A DNA stretch of 64,000 bases from Actinophytocola sp963729115 (GTDB taxonomy: Bacteria > Actinomycetota > Actinomycetes > Mycobacteriales > Pseudonocardiaceae). Positions 50,342-58,640 of the stretch are shown piece by piece (position 1 is the stretch's first letter; each line of letters starts with the position of its first letter). The stretch lies in contig CAVSMR010000003.1 of NCBI GenBank assembly GCA_963729115.1, positions 1,302,001-1,366,000 of the forward strand. The letters run 5' to 3'. The position numbers and the translations under genes were made by a program. The notes beneath the pieces are model-generated. The model was not told the DNA's origin and made no database searches. It was given only the letters and a program-made list of their open reading frames with translations.

Positions 50342-51661
50342 ATGACGCTCGCGATCCCGCATGCCCGACCCGTTTCCCCCGCGTTGCCGCCGGTCACCGG
50401 CGCGGCGCTGACCGTGCCGCTGGTGGACGGCCGGCGCGTGCCGTACGCGAACCTCGACCACGCGGCCAGCGCGCCGTGCCTCGTGGCGGTCCGCGACGCG
50501 GTCGACGAGCTGTTGCCGTGGTACGCGAGCGTGCACCGCGGCGCGGGGTTCGCCTCCCAGGTGTCCACAAAGGTCTACGAGCGGGCGCGCGAGGTCGTGC
50601 GCCGGTTCGTCGGGGCGCGGCGGACCGACACCGTGGTGTTCACCCGCAACACCACCGACGCGCTGAACCTGCTGGCCCGCGCGCTGCCGCGGCACACCTC
50701 GGTGGTCCACTTCGACAGCGACCACCACGCGGCGCTGCTGCCGTGGCGCGGCCCGCGGGTGCGCCGCATCTCCTCGGTCGGCGAGCTGGACGCGGCGCTG
50801 CGCGGGTGCCCGACCGGGCCGCGGCTGGTCGTCGTGACCGGCGCGTCCAACGTGACCGGCGAGGTCTGGCCGGTGGCCGACGTCGCCGCGATCGCCCGCG
50901 GCCACGGCGCCCGCATCGTGCTCGACGCGGCACAGCTGGCCCCGCACCGGCCGGTCGACATCCGCGCGCTCGACGTGGACTACGTCGCGCTGTCCGGCCA
51001 CAAGCTCTACGCCCCGTTCGGCGCCGGCGCGCTCGTCGGGCGCGCGGACTGGCTGCGCGCTGCCGACCCGTACCTGGCCGGCGGGGGAGCGACCACGCTC
51101 GTCGCCGACCGCGGCCCGCAGCTCGCGGTGTCGTGGTCCACGGGTCCGGAGCGGCACGAGGCCGGCACGCCGAACGTGGTCGGCGCGCACGCGCTCGCGG
51201 TCGCGTGCGAGACGCTCGGCCGGCAGTGGGACGCCGTGCTCGCGCACGAGCAGGCGCTGGTGACCCGGCTGCGCGGCGGGCTGGCCGGCGTGCGCGGGCT
51301 GCGGGAGCTGTCGCTGCTCGGCGGCGACCGGGTGGGCGTGGTCAGCTTCGCGGTCGACGGCCGGGACCCGGGGCTGCTCGCGGCGGCGTTGTCGGCCGAG
51401 TACGGGATCGGCGTGCGGGACGGGGCGTTCTGCGCGCACATCGCGACCCGCCGCCTGCTCGCCGCGGCCGGCGCCGGCGGCACCCGGGCGCTGCGCGCGA
51501 GCCTTGGCCTGGCCAGCACCACCGAGCAGGTCGACCGGCTCGTCGCCGCGCTGCACACGCTGGTCAGCGACGGTCCGGCCGCGGACTACGCCCAGGTCGA
51601 CGGCCGCTGGACGCCGGTGCCCGACCCGCGCCCGCTGCCGCCGTTCCTGTCCGCCGCCTGA
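50342..51661 (+). CDS. Class V aminotransferase, cysteine-desulfurase-like
   Basis: The 439-residue PLP enzyme carries the Schiff-base Lys K221 in LSGHKLYAPFG, NLDHAASAPC at the N terminus, and C364 in GVRDGAFCAHI, aligned with the active-site cysteine of SufS/CsdA-type desulfurases. SufE or IscU partners are absent nearby. The SAM-IV leader ties it to sulfur amino-acid supply: it could release sulfur from cysteine or a cysteine-derived compound. The last 25 residues are Pro-rich and atypical. The ATG at 50342 is set by the leader and by GGAGG. Confidence 0.87.
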   Translation: MTLAIPHARPVSPALPPVTGAALTVPLVDGRRVPYANLDHAASAPCLVAVRDAVDELLPWYASVHRGAGFASQVSTKVYERAREVVRRFVGARRTDTVVFTRNTTDALNLLARALPRHTSVVHFDSDHHAALLPWRGPRVRRISSVGELDAALRGCPTGPRLVVVTGASNVTGEVWPVADVAAIARGHGARIVLDAAQLAPHRPVDIRALDVDYVALSGHKLYAPFGAGALVGRADWLRAADPYLAGGGATTLVADRGPQLAVSWSTGPERHEAGTPNVVGAHALAVACETLGRQWDAVLAHEQALVTRLRGGLAGVRGLRELSLLGGDRVGVVSFAVDGRDPGLLAAALSAEYGIGVRDGAFCAHIATRRLLAAAGAGGTRALRASLGLASTTEQVDRLVAALHTLVSDGPAADYAQVDGRWTPVPDPRPLPPFLSAA

Positions 51662-51691
51662 GCCCTTCGCCCGACCGTGGACAATGGCCGC

Positions 51692-52327
51692 GTGAGCGAC
51701 GAGACCAGCACGGACACCGGCGCGAAGGCCGGCTCGGAGACGGAGTCCGACACCAGCCCCGAGGAAGCACTGCCCGGCGGCACGGACACGGAGCCGCCGC
51801 CCGCCGAACCGCCCCTGCCGCCCCGCCGCGGCTGGCTGTTCGCGATCGTGGCACCGCTCGTGCTGATCGCCGACATCGTCACGAAGATGGTCGCCGTCAA
51901 CGCCCTGGAGGGCGAGGCGCCGAGGCGCGTGCTCGGCGGGCTGTTCTACCTGCAGCTCGTCCGCAACCCGGGAGCCGCGTTCGGCATGGCCACCGGGATG
52001 ACCTGGCTGCTCACGGTCGTCGCGCTCGCCGTCGTCGTCGCGATCATCTGGATCATGCCGAAGCTGCGCTCGATCGGCTGGGCCATCGGGCTCGCGCTGG
52101 TGCTGGCCGGCGCGCTCGGCAACCTGATCGACCGCTTCCTGCGCGAGCCCGGCCCGCTGCGCGGGCACGTCGTCGACTTCCTGTCGCCGTTCGCGCCCAA
52201 CGGCGACGTCTTCCCGGTGTTCAACGTCGCGGACTCGTCGATCGTCTGCGGCGGTGCGCTCATCGTGCTGATGGCGCTGCTCGGCCGCGACTACGACGGC
52301 AGGTCCACGCGGGACAAGAAGCCGTGA
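51692..52327 (+). CDS. lspA: Lipoprotein signal peptidase (signal peptidase II)
   Basis: Cuts the signal peptide of prolipoproteins in the membrane. The 211 residues carry an acidic, Pro/Glu-rich N-terminal tail (about 1-45), four helices, and the catalytic aspartates D147 (GNLIDRF) and D181 (FNVADSSI), with LVRNPGAAFG conserved. The longer N terminus starting at 51677 is possible. It overlaps the rluA-family start (GTGA). Confidence 0.93.
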   Translation: MSDETSTDTGAKAGSETESDTSPEEALPGGTDTEPPPAEPPLPPRRGWLFAIVAPLVLIADIVTKMVAVNALEGEAPRRVLGGLFYLQLVRNPGAAFGMATGMTWLLTVVALAVVVAIIWIMPKLRSIGWAIGLALVLAGALGNLIDRFLREPGPLRGHVVDFLSPFAPNGDVFPVFNVADSSIVCGGALIVLMALLGRDYDGRSTRDKKP

Positions 52328-53250
52328 CCGCACGCACGCTCCCGGTCCCCGACGGACTGGACGGCATGCGCGTCGACGCGGGGCTCGCGAAGCTGCTCGG
52401 CCTGTCCCGCACCGCGGTCGCCGCCCTCGCCGAGTCCGGCGACGTGACGCTCGACGGCCGGCCCGCGGGCAAGTCCGACCGGCTCGTGGCGGGCGCGTGG
52501 CTCGAGATCACGCTGCCGGAGCCGCAGAACCCGGCGCCGGTGCGGGCCGAACCCGTGCCGGGCATGCGGATCGTGCACGAGGACGACGACATCATCGTGG
52601 TCGACAAGCCCGTCGGCGTGGCCGCGCACCCCAGCCCCGGCTGGACCGGCCCGACGGTCGTGGGCGGGCTCGCCGCGGCCGGTGTGCGGGTGTCGACGTC
52701 CGGGGCGGCCGAGCGGCAGGGCGTGGTGCACCGGCTGGACGTCGGCACCACGGGCGTGATGGCCGTGGCGAAGAGCGAGCACGCGTACACGGTGCTCAAG
52801 CGCGCGTTCAAGGAGCGCACGGTCGACAAGGGATACCACGCGCTCGTGCAGGGCCACCCGGACCCGACCGACGGCACCATCGACGCGCCGATCGACCGGC
52901 ATCCCAAGCACGACTACAAGTTCGCCGTGGTCGCGTCCGGCCGCCCGAGCGTCACCCACTACGAGACGCTGGAAGCCTTCCGCGCGGCGACGCTCGTCGA
53001 CGTCCGGTTGGAGACCGGGCGCACGCACCAGATCCGCGTGCACTTCGCGGCGCTGCGCCACCCGTGCGTCGGCGACCTGACCTACGGCGCGGACCCGGTG
53101 CTCGCAAAGCGCCTCGGCCTGTCACGGCAGTGGCTGCACGCCCGCCGCCTGGCCTTCGAACACCCGGCTGACGGCCGCTGGGTGGAGTTCACCAGCGAGT
53201 ACCCCGACGACCTGCGCTCCGCTTTGGACCGCCTGATCGCGGAAAGCTGA
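52324..53250 (+). CDS. RluA-family 23S rRNA pseudouridine synthase (RluD-like)
   Basis: The 308 residues hold an S4 domain (MRVDAGLAKLLGLSRTAVAALAESGDVTLDGRP) followed by the catalytic domain. The catalytic Asp is D139 in VVHRLDVGTTGVM. RLETGRTHQIRVH and HARRLAFEHP are conserved. It follows lspA, as in many bacteria. Which uridines are modified is not determined by sequence alone. Confidence 0.92.
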   Translation: MTARTLPVPDGLDGMRVDAGLAKLLGLSRTAVAALAESGDVTLDGRPAGKSDRLVAGAWLEITLPEPQNPAPVRAEPVPGMRIVHEDDDIIVVDKPVGVAAHPSPGWTGPTVVGGLAAAGVRVSTSGAAERQGVVHRLDVGTTGVMAVAKSEHAYTVLKRAFKERTVDKGYHALVQGHPDPTDGTIDAPIDRHPKHDYKFAVVASGRPSVTHYETLEAFRAATLVDVRLETGRTHQIRVHFAALRHPCVGDLTYGADPVLAKRLGLSRQWLHARRLAFEHPADGRWVEFTSEYPDDLRSALDRLIAES

Positions 53251-53331
53251 CAATTTCGCTGACGGTGGACGCGCCGGCCGATTACTGTGGGCGGCGTCGC
53301 GGGCTACGAATATCAACTGGGGGTAGTCGAT

Positions 53332-53634
53332 ATGCCTGACCCGACGCCGGATGCCGGCTTCACGGTCAACCTCAACGAAGCGGACCAGGCGGCGAGCAAG
53401 TCGCTGCCCGCCGCCGCTTCCCTGCTGCGGGACTCTGTCTCGAATCTGGTCGCGCTCGTGGACTTCGAGGGGCCGAACGTGTACAGCGCCTCGGACCGGG
53501 CGACGAACGCGTTCGGCCTGTACAAGGAGGGGCTCGGACGCCGCCAGCGCGAGATCGCCCGGGTGGTCGACGAGACCGCCGAGGCGCTGAAGGACATCGT
53601 CAACGTGTACCGGCGCGTGGACGGGCAGGGCTGA
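53332..53634 (+). CDS. EspC-like type VII secretion substrate
   Basis: A 100-residue helical protein. The order of hydrophobic and Ala positions, the central FG (residues 61-62) and the C-terminal NVYRRVDGQG resemble the EspC/DUF2580 family. Y93-RRV-D97 is an exact YxxxD type VII secretion signal. GGGGG precedes the ATG at 53332. It is followed after 2 nt by the WxG-motif gene, in the order small partner/large substrate. No EccC or EccB gene is in the window. Confidence 0.65.
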   Translation: MPDPTPDAGFTVNLNEADQAASKSLPAAASLLRDSVSNLVALVDFEGPNVYSASDRATNAFGLYKEGLGRRQREIARVVDETAEALKDIVNVYRRVDGQG

Positions 53635-53636
53635 CG

Positions 53637-54377
53637 GTGACTGATCTCGGCAAGTCCGATGACCAGGTGGGGCACGCGATCGCGGACATGCGCGACGCCC
53701 TGAACGCGATGCTCGAGGCGACGGACGTGAGCAGCGGCCGGGGCGGGGAGATCGACCGCCTCGTGGAGGACGACCTGAACGTCGCGCTCTCACTCGATCC
53801 GAAGAAGATCGCCGACGAGTTCGACCGGCTGCGCCAGTCCGCCTTCCAGATCGGCGAGGACGCCGAGTCCGTCGTCAGCGTGCGCCAGGCGAAGGACCTG
53901 CTCCGTGGCTGGCATGGCGCCGCCGCCGACGAGTTCCGCTCCCAGCTCGATCGCATCGAGCGGTTCATCACGACAGTCAGTACCAAGGCGTGCTGTCCGG
54001 CCTGCAACAGCTCGGCGCGCTGTTCGCGCTGGCATACCAAATGCGACAGAACTACTACGACCTCGCCGTCGTGGTGCGCAGCTGCGCCAACCACGAGATC
54101 GACCAGCAGCAGACCCGGGAGAACAAGCTCAAGCTGGCGATCGGCAAGGAGCTGGTGCTCGCGGTCATGGCGATGAACCCGGCTACGGCGGTCGGGGCCG
54201 GCCTCGCCTTCTTCGTGGAAGCGGCGGCGGCGCTCGGGGACGCCTCGATCGAGGGGACGGGCGCCGACGCGGTGATCGACGCCTATCGAGATCGGAGTAT
54301 CGGGCTCCGGGAGACCTTCGAGAGCAACCTCAACCAGCTGTCGACCCGGCTGCAGGACGAGTGGACCACCCAGGTGA
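53637..54377 (+). pseudogene. WxG-motif type VII secretion-like protein, frameshifted
   Basis: The first 113 residues (from GTG 53637) are helical, with WHG at 92-94 in LLRGWHGAAADEFRSQLDRI, the WXG100 signature. Near 53975 the protein-like frame jumps to another frame (DSQYQGVLSGLQQLGALFALAYQMRQN), a net -1 or +2 shift. That frame carries a hydrophobic segment (ELVLAVMAMNPATAVGAGLAFFVEAAA) and codes well until about 54375, then runs on as arginine-rich nonsense to 54583. A TGA in the first frame at 54375 would end a gene whose frame had been restored. At least one indel is certain; the exact end is uncertain. Confidence 0.6.
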
Positions 54378-54380
54378 ACG

Positions 54381-54590
54381 GTGAAGCGAAGCCTCGAGGT
54401 GATGGAACCCATGGAGTCCGTCGCCGACGTGGGCAGCCCGGACTTCAGCTACAAGGCGTTCAGCACCGAGGAGTATCCGCCCGGTGGGCCGTTCGCCGAT
54501 CAGGTGGAGGTCGAGCGGGAGCGGTATGCCCAGGAGCAAGAGGAACGCGAGACCGAGATCAACCGGCGGCTCGAGGGGCATGACCGGTGA
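54381..54590 (+). CDS. Small acidic hypothetical protein
   Basis: The 69-residue frame has the strong third-base G/C bias of a real gene and an acidic, Glu/Arg-rich C terminus (EVERERYAQEQEERETEINRRLEGHDR). It could be a separate gene starting at GTG 54381 or ATG 54402, or the C-terminal end of the frameshifted WxG protein. Its last 45 nt are duplicated at 55191-55235, the start of the downstream repeat unit. Confidence 0.5.
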   Translation: MKRSLEVMEPMESVADVGSPDFSYKAFSTEEYPPGGPFADQVEVERERYAQEQEERETEINRRLEGHDR

Positions 54591-55178
54591 TCGTTCGGAT
54601 CGTGTCGTTGGTTGTCCTGCTCGGTGTGGTGGCCGGGTGCACGCCCGAGCGAGCCTGAGGCGCGGCCGTCCAGCAAGCCGTCGGCGCCGAGCACGACGAC
54701 CACTACGTCGACTTCGTCGACGCCGCCGCCGACCGCGCCGCCGCCGCTGACCCGGAGGCTGGATCCGAGCCGTTACGCCACCGAGGGGACGGTGTGCGAT
54801 CTGCTTCCTGACGCGCAGGCCATCGAGCTCGGGCTGCCGAGCCCCGGCGACCCGGACAACGTCGACGAAATGCTCCACGCCTGCACCCGGCATCACACGC
54901 TCGCCGACCGGAAGGTGGAGTACAACCTCTGGATCGGCTACGACGTGCTGGGCAGCTCGTTCGGCCGGGTCGAGCCCGAGAAACTCCACATCCGGGACAT
55001 CGCGGGGCAGCCGGCCGTGCTGATCGGTGCTGATCCCACCGGGTTCTGCCAGGTCGATCTCGGCCTGGCAGAACGGAAGGCAATCGAGATCCTGGCTCAT
55101 GACAATGACGAGAAGGCTTGTGCGCTTGCGGTGACCATCGCCGAGCGGATGGTCGGGAATCTGACCGGCGGTGGCTGA
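54545..55178 (+). repeat. Tandem duplication, unit 1
   Basis: Unit 1 (about 54545-55178) and unit 2 (about 55192-55823) are direct copies about 645 bp apart. Each holds the end of the small acidic ORF (GAGACCGAGATCAACCGGCG) and a whole DUF3558 lipoprotein gene. The copies are close to identical at the left and have diverged at scattered sites on the right. Confidence 0.8.
54587..55178 (+). pseudogene. DUF3558 lipoprotein, copy 1, frameshifted after the lipobox
   Basis: GTG at 54587 opens a perfect lipoprotein signal peptide (VIVRIVSLVVLLGVVAGC; lipobox VAGC, Cys codon 54638-54640), but the frame hits TGA at 54656. One extra base around 54649-54651, compared with copy 2, moves the mature part into another frame: a Thr/Pro-rich stalk, then the DUF3558 domain (RYATEGTVCDLLPDAQAIELGL through LAVTIAERMVGNL), ending at 55178. 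Such proteins are secreted lipoproteins common beside type VII modules in Pseudonocardiaceae. As sequenced, no single product carries both the lipid anchor and the domain. Confidence 0.65.
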
Positions 55179-55191
55179 CGTGGCCGAGCGA

Positions 55192-55823
55192 GCACGAGAC
55201 CGAGATCAACCGGCGGCCGAGGGGCGTGACCGTTGATCGTTCGGATCGTGTCGTTGGTTGGTCCTGCTCGGCGTGGTGGCCGGGTGCACGCCCGACGAGC
55301 CTGAGGCGCGGCCGTCCAGCAAGCCATCGACGTCCGGCACGACCACCACACCACGACTTCCTCGACGCCGCTGCCCACCGCGCCGCCGCCGATGACCCGG
55401 TCACTGGATCCGAGCCGTTACGCCACCGAGGGGACGGTGTGCGATCTGCTCACCGATGCCCAGGCCATCGAGCTCGGGCTGCCGAGTCCCGGCGACCCGG
55501 ACAGCTACGACAGTTTCCAGTCGTGCACCCGGCACCACGCGCTCGCCGACCGGAAGGTGGACTACAACCTCTGGCTCGACTATGACCTACTCGGCGGAAC
55601 GTATCGGCGCGGGGACGACGCGGGCGAAGTTCACCCCCTGGACATCGAGGGCCAGCCGGCCGTGGCGGTCAGTACTGATCCATCCCTTTCCTGCCGGGTG
55701 GACGTCGCGCTGGCGCCGCGCAAGGGAGTCGAGATCCTGGCCAATGACCACGACGAGAAGTCGTGTGCGCTGGCGGTGACCATCGCCGAGCGAATGGTAA
55801 GGAACCTGACCGGCAGCGGCTGA
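55192..55823 (+). repeat. Tandem duplication, unit 2
   Basis: This is the second copy of the unit described at 54545-55178. It keeps a trace of the small acidic ORF (HETEINRRPRG) upstream of the second lipoprotein gene. Confidence 0.8.
55233..55823 (+). pseudogene. DUF3558 lipoprotein, copy 2, frameshifted in the signal peptide and stalk
   Basis: The sequence is homologous to copy 1. Starting at TTG 55233, an extra G in GTTGGTTGG (about 55258-55261) shifts the frame so that the lipobox (LLGVVAGC, 55264-55287) lies out of frame with the start, and the original frame stops at TGA 55302. A second shift in the Thr-rich stalk (55345-55353) returns the DUF3558 domain to the first frame, from ATG 55392 (MTRSLDPSRYATEG) to 55823. 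The domain frame is clean for 143 residues, with conserved Cys positions. Confidence 0.65.
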
Positions 55824-55903
55824 AATGACGGAGTGCCGCGCGTGTATGGCGCCGTTCGCGGGGGAATTTCGCGTACCTTGTCGGCAACGAACGAGGTGAT
55901 GCC

Positions 55904-56194
55904 ATGACGGAGCGAGACGATCACTTATCGGACGGCTTCCTCGTCGACGGTGTGGCGCCGTCGGTGATCGGTGGCGAGGACGGCCCCGAGCCGCCGGCCG
56001 ACGAGGGCTACGAGGAGCTCGGGCGCGGCGCCCAGCGGGAGGACTTCCGGCCGGGAACCCGCCGCGAGCCGCCGACCACGCCGATCCCCGCCCTGCACGC
56101 GCAGGCCCGGGTGACCGGCCTGCCGCACGAGCAGCAGCTGCCGCCCGGACAGCGAAAGGGCTGGCTGGGCCGCATGTTCGGCCCCCGCGAGTAG
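55904..56194 (+). CDS. Small acidic hypothetical protein
   Basis: A 96-residue soluble protein: acidic and Gly/Glu-rich first half, Pro/Arg-rich second half, ending in a basic, aromatic tail (RKGWLGRMFGPRE). GAGGTGATGCC precedes the ATG. No signal peptide and no known domain. It sits between the duplicated lipoproteins and the HTH protein. Confidence 0.6.
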   Translation: MTERDDHLSDGFLVDGVAPSVIGGEDGPEPPADEGYEELGRGAQREDFRPGTRREPPTTPIPALHAQARVTGLPHEQQLPPGQRKGWLGRMFGPRE

Positions 56195-56204
56195 CGAGCC
56201 CGGC

Positions 56205-57233
56205 TCAGTCCTCGATGGTCCAGTTCAGGGTGCGGGTCTCCTCGTCCGGACGTGGGCTCCAGCGCACCGAGGTGATCTCCGTCTGCTCGGGGACCACGTA
56301 CACCGTGTGGCCGCCCGCCGTCTCGCCCGGGGGCACGCCGATGCGGTGCGGCGGCCGGGACGACAGCGACACCGGCGCCTTCGAGATGGTCTTCCCGTCC
56401 GGGGTCACGAGTACCAGGTACAGGTCCGGCAGCGACTGGAACGCCGCCGTCCCGCGGTTGGTGAGCTCGGTGTGCACGACGACCGACCGCTCGCCCTCCT
56501 GCAACCGGTAGCCGGCCGCGGTGAACAGGTAGTCCGCCGGGTCCACGACCTCCACGAGCTGGATCGCGAGCTTCTCGCCCTCCAGGCCCTCGGTGTGCAG
56601 CACCGTCCCGACCTTGCCCTGCCGCGCATCGCTCTCCGTGCGCACGGTCGGCTGCGTGACGTCCTGCGGCGGCTGGTCACCCCGTGCCCACGTCGACGTC
56701 TGCGGCGGCCCCCACATGGCCATCGGCACATCCGGTCGTGGCGACGGGAACGGCGCGCTCGGCGGACCGGTCTGCGCGGGGAAGGGCGCGCTCGGCGGGC
56801 CCGACCGCGCCGGATACCCCGCGGGCACCGGGCCGGACGGCACCGAATGCGGGCCGGAAGGCACCGAGTGCGGACCGGACGGGCCCTGCGGCACGACATG
56901 CGGACCGGACGGACCTTGCGGGCCGGGCGCCGAACCGTGGAACGGCATCTGCACGGGGCCGGACGGTGGCTGGTACTGCTGCGGTGGGTAACCGTAGGGC
57001 TGCGCGCCCTGGTAGGCGACCTGCGCCGTGGCGGCCCGGAGCCGGGCCTGGTCGCACTCGACGCCGACGAGCAGCGGCAACCCGGTCGCGGACAGCGCGA
57101 CGAGGCGAGAGGCCACCTCGCGGGGGTCCATCCCCAGCCGCGCGGCGACCTCGTGCACAGCTGCTCTGCCCATCTCGGCGACAACGCCGAGCAGGCGAGC
57201 GTCCACCGGATCCGTCGCGACCACGGATCGCAC
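56205..57233 (-). CDS. HTH protein with Pro-rich linker and C-terminal beta domain
   Basis: The 342 residues have three parts: an N-terminal winged-helix-like HTH (residues 1-60, VDARLLGVVAEMGRAAVHEVAARLGMDPREVASRLVAL, AsnC-like), a Pro/Gly/Ser-rich linker (about 75-190) with direct repeats of GPSGPHSVP and PSAPFP, and a C-terminal beta-sandwich of the DUF4352 kind (EKLAIQLVEVVDPADY... HTELTNRGTAAFQSLPDLYLVLVTPDGK). No membrane segment or signal peptide is seen. DUF4352 domains are usually extracellular, so the combination is unusual. The AsnC ligand domain is missing. Confidence 0.7.
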   Translation of the reverse strand: MRSVVATDPVDARLLGVVAEMGRAAVHEVAARLGMDPREVASRLVALSATGLPLLVGVECDQARLRAATAQVAYQGAQPYGYPPQQYQPPSGPVQMPFHGSAPGPQGPSGPHVVPQGPSGPHSVPSGPHSVPSGPVPAGYPARSGPPSAPFPAQTGPPSAPFPSPRPDVPMAMWGPPQTSTWARGDQPPQDVTQPTVRTESDARQGKVGTVLHTEGLEGEKLAIQLVEVVDPADYLFTAAGYRLQEGERSVVVHTELTNRGTAAFQSLPDLYLVLVTPDGKTISKAPVSLSSRPPHRIGVPPGETAGGHTVYVVPEQTEITSVRWSPRPDEETRTLNWTIED

Positions 57234-57304
57234 GCTACCCGGTCGCCACGATCATCGCGGCGCAGCCGCGCCCATGTTCGGCAATCACTGGCAGTATCGC
57301 CGCC

Positions 57305-58528
57305 GTGCAGATCGTTCATCAGGGACATTGGACGCGCGCGGACCGCGCGGAAGGCATGTGGCCGCGGCTGCCGTTCGAGGTGCCGCCGGGTACCCCGGCC
57401 CTCGAGGTCGAGCTCGCCGTCGCCGACCCGGACGCCGTGCTGGACCTCGGCTGCGAGGGCGCGGCGGGCTGGCGCGGCTGGTCCGGAGGTGCCCGCCGCC
57501 GGTACGCGATCACCCCCGCCGCCGCGACACCCGGGTACCTGCCCGGCGAGCCGGAAGCGGGGACCTGGCACGTGATCATCGGCCTGCACCGGGTGCCGGA
57601 GTCCGGAGTGGACTACACGGTCACCGTCCGCACCGGCGGCGACCCGGCCGTCGAACCGAACCGGCCGGCACCACCCGTGCCGGCGCGGCCGCCGCGCCGG
57701 GAGCTGCCCGCGGCGCCCGGCCTGCGCTGGGTGGCGGCCGACTTCCACGCGCACACGCTGCATTCCGACGGCGTGCTCACCGTCCCGGAGCTCGCCGCGC
57801 AGGCGGTCGCGGCCGGGCTCGACGCGCTGGCGGTCACCGATCACAACACGGTGGCCCACCACGCGGAGCTGGCCGACGTCGGCCGCCGGTACGGCATCGC
57901 GTTGATCCCGGGGCAGGAGGTCACCACGGACCACGGGCACGCCAACGCGTTCGGCGACATCGGCTGGGTCGACTTCCGCGAGCCGGCGGCGAGCTGGGTG
58001 GCCGCGGTCGCCGCGCGCGGCGGGTTGCTGTCGGTCAACCACCCGCTGGCCGGCGACTGCGCGTGGCGGCACCCGCTGCCGGTCCGCCCGCCGCTGGCAG
58101 AGGTGTGGCACAGCTCCTGGCTCGCACCGGCGTGGGGCGGGCCGCTGTCGTGGTGGCAGGCGTGGGGAATGGCCACGACCCCCATCGGCGGCAGCGACTG
58201 GCACCGCGACGACGGCACCCGCCTCGGCGTGCCGACGACGTGGGTCGCGGTCGCCGCCGACGCGGCCGGCCCGGACCTCGCCGACGCGGTGCTGGCCGGC
58301 CTGCGCGCGGGCCGCACCGCGGTGTCGGCCGGGCGGGACGCGCCCGTCCTGCTGCCCGTGGACGGCGAGCTGGTCGCCCTCGGCGCGCCCGGCGCGCTCG
58401 TGGTGGGGGACGGTTCGCGGCACGCGGTTCATTCCGATCGGGACACGATCTCCCCGGCCGGGACCGGAGGTCAGGTGCTGTGCGACCACGACGGCCGGGT
58501 GCTCTCCCTGGCCGGCGAGCCACGGTGA
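57305..58528 (+). CDS. CehA/McbA-family PHP metallohydrolase
   Basis: The 407 residues have a beta-rich N-terminal domain (1-135) and a PHP domain with metal ligands in ADFHAHTLHSDG, VTDHNT, PGQEVTT, SVNHPLAG and GGSDWHRDD. Members hydrolyse carbamates, phosphoesters or glycerophosphodiesters. It lies directly upstream of a carbohydrate-type ABC importer in the same direction (112 nt gap), so a phospho-sugar or glycerophosphodiester is a plausible substrate. GTG at 57305 has no clear ribosome site and may be leaderless. Confidence 0.8.
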   Translation: MQIVHQGHWTRADRAEGMWPRLPFEVPPGTPALEVELAVADPDAVLDLGCEGAAGWRGWSGGARRRYAITPAAATPGYLPGEPEAGTWHVIIGLHRVPESGVDYTVTVRTGGDPAVEPNRPAPPVPARPPRRELPAAPGLRWVAADFHAHTLHSDGVLTVPELAAQAVAAGLDALAVTDHNTVAHHAELADVGRRYGIALIPGQEVTTDHGHANAFGDIGWVDFREPAASWVAAVAARGGLLSVNHPLAGDCAWRHPLPVRPPLAEVWHSSWLAPAWGGPLSWWQAWGMATTPIGGSDWHRDDGTRLGVPTTWVAVAADAAGPDLADAVLAGLRAGRTAVSAGRDAPVLLPVDGELVALGAPGALVVGDGSRHAVHSDRDTISPAGTGGQVLCDHDGRVLSLAGEPR

Positions 58529-58590
58529 CGCTCCGCCGAGCTTGATACCGGGCCGCCGGTGATGCAGGATTTCGACACATTCGGACCGCG

Positions 58591-58615
58591 GTTGGTGAGT
58601 TCTCCCCACACCAAC
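58591..58615 (+). promoter_or_regulatory. Possible operator of the ABC importer operon
   Basis: Perfect 7-bp arms GTTGGTG (58591-58597) and CACCAAC (58609-58615), 11 nt apart, lie 26 nt before the first gene of the importer. A TTGATA (58544) and CAGGAT (58565) pair is a weak promoter candidate upstream. A palindromic regulator site or an RNA hairpin would both fit. Confidence 0.4.
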
Positions 58616-58640
58616 GCTCGAGGACGAGAGAGGTGCCGAA

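Noticed and set aside
53990..54583. The 197-residue frame as an independent gene
   Set aside because: Its first residues continue the WxG protein in a shifted frame and its last 60 residues are antisense-like nonsense over the small acidic ORF, so it is better explained by frameshifts.
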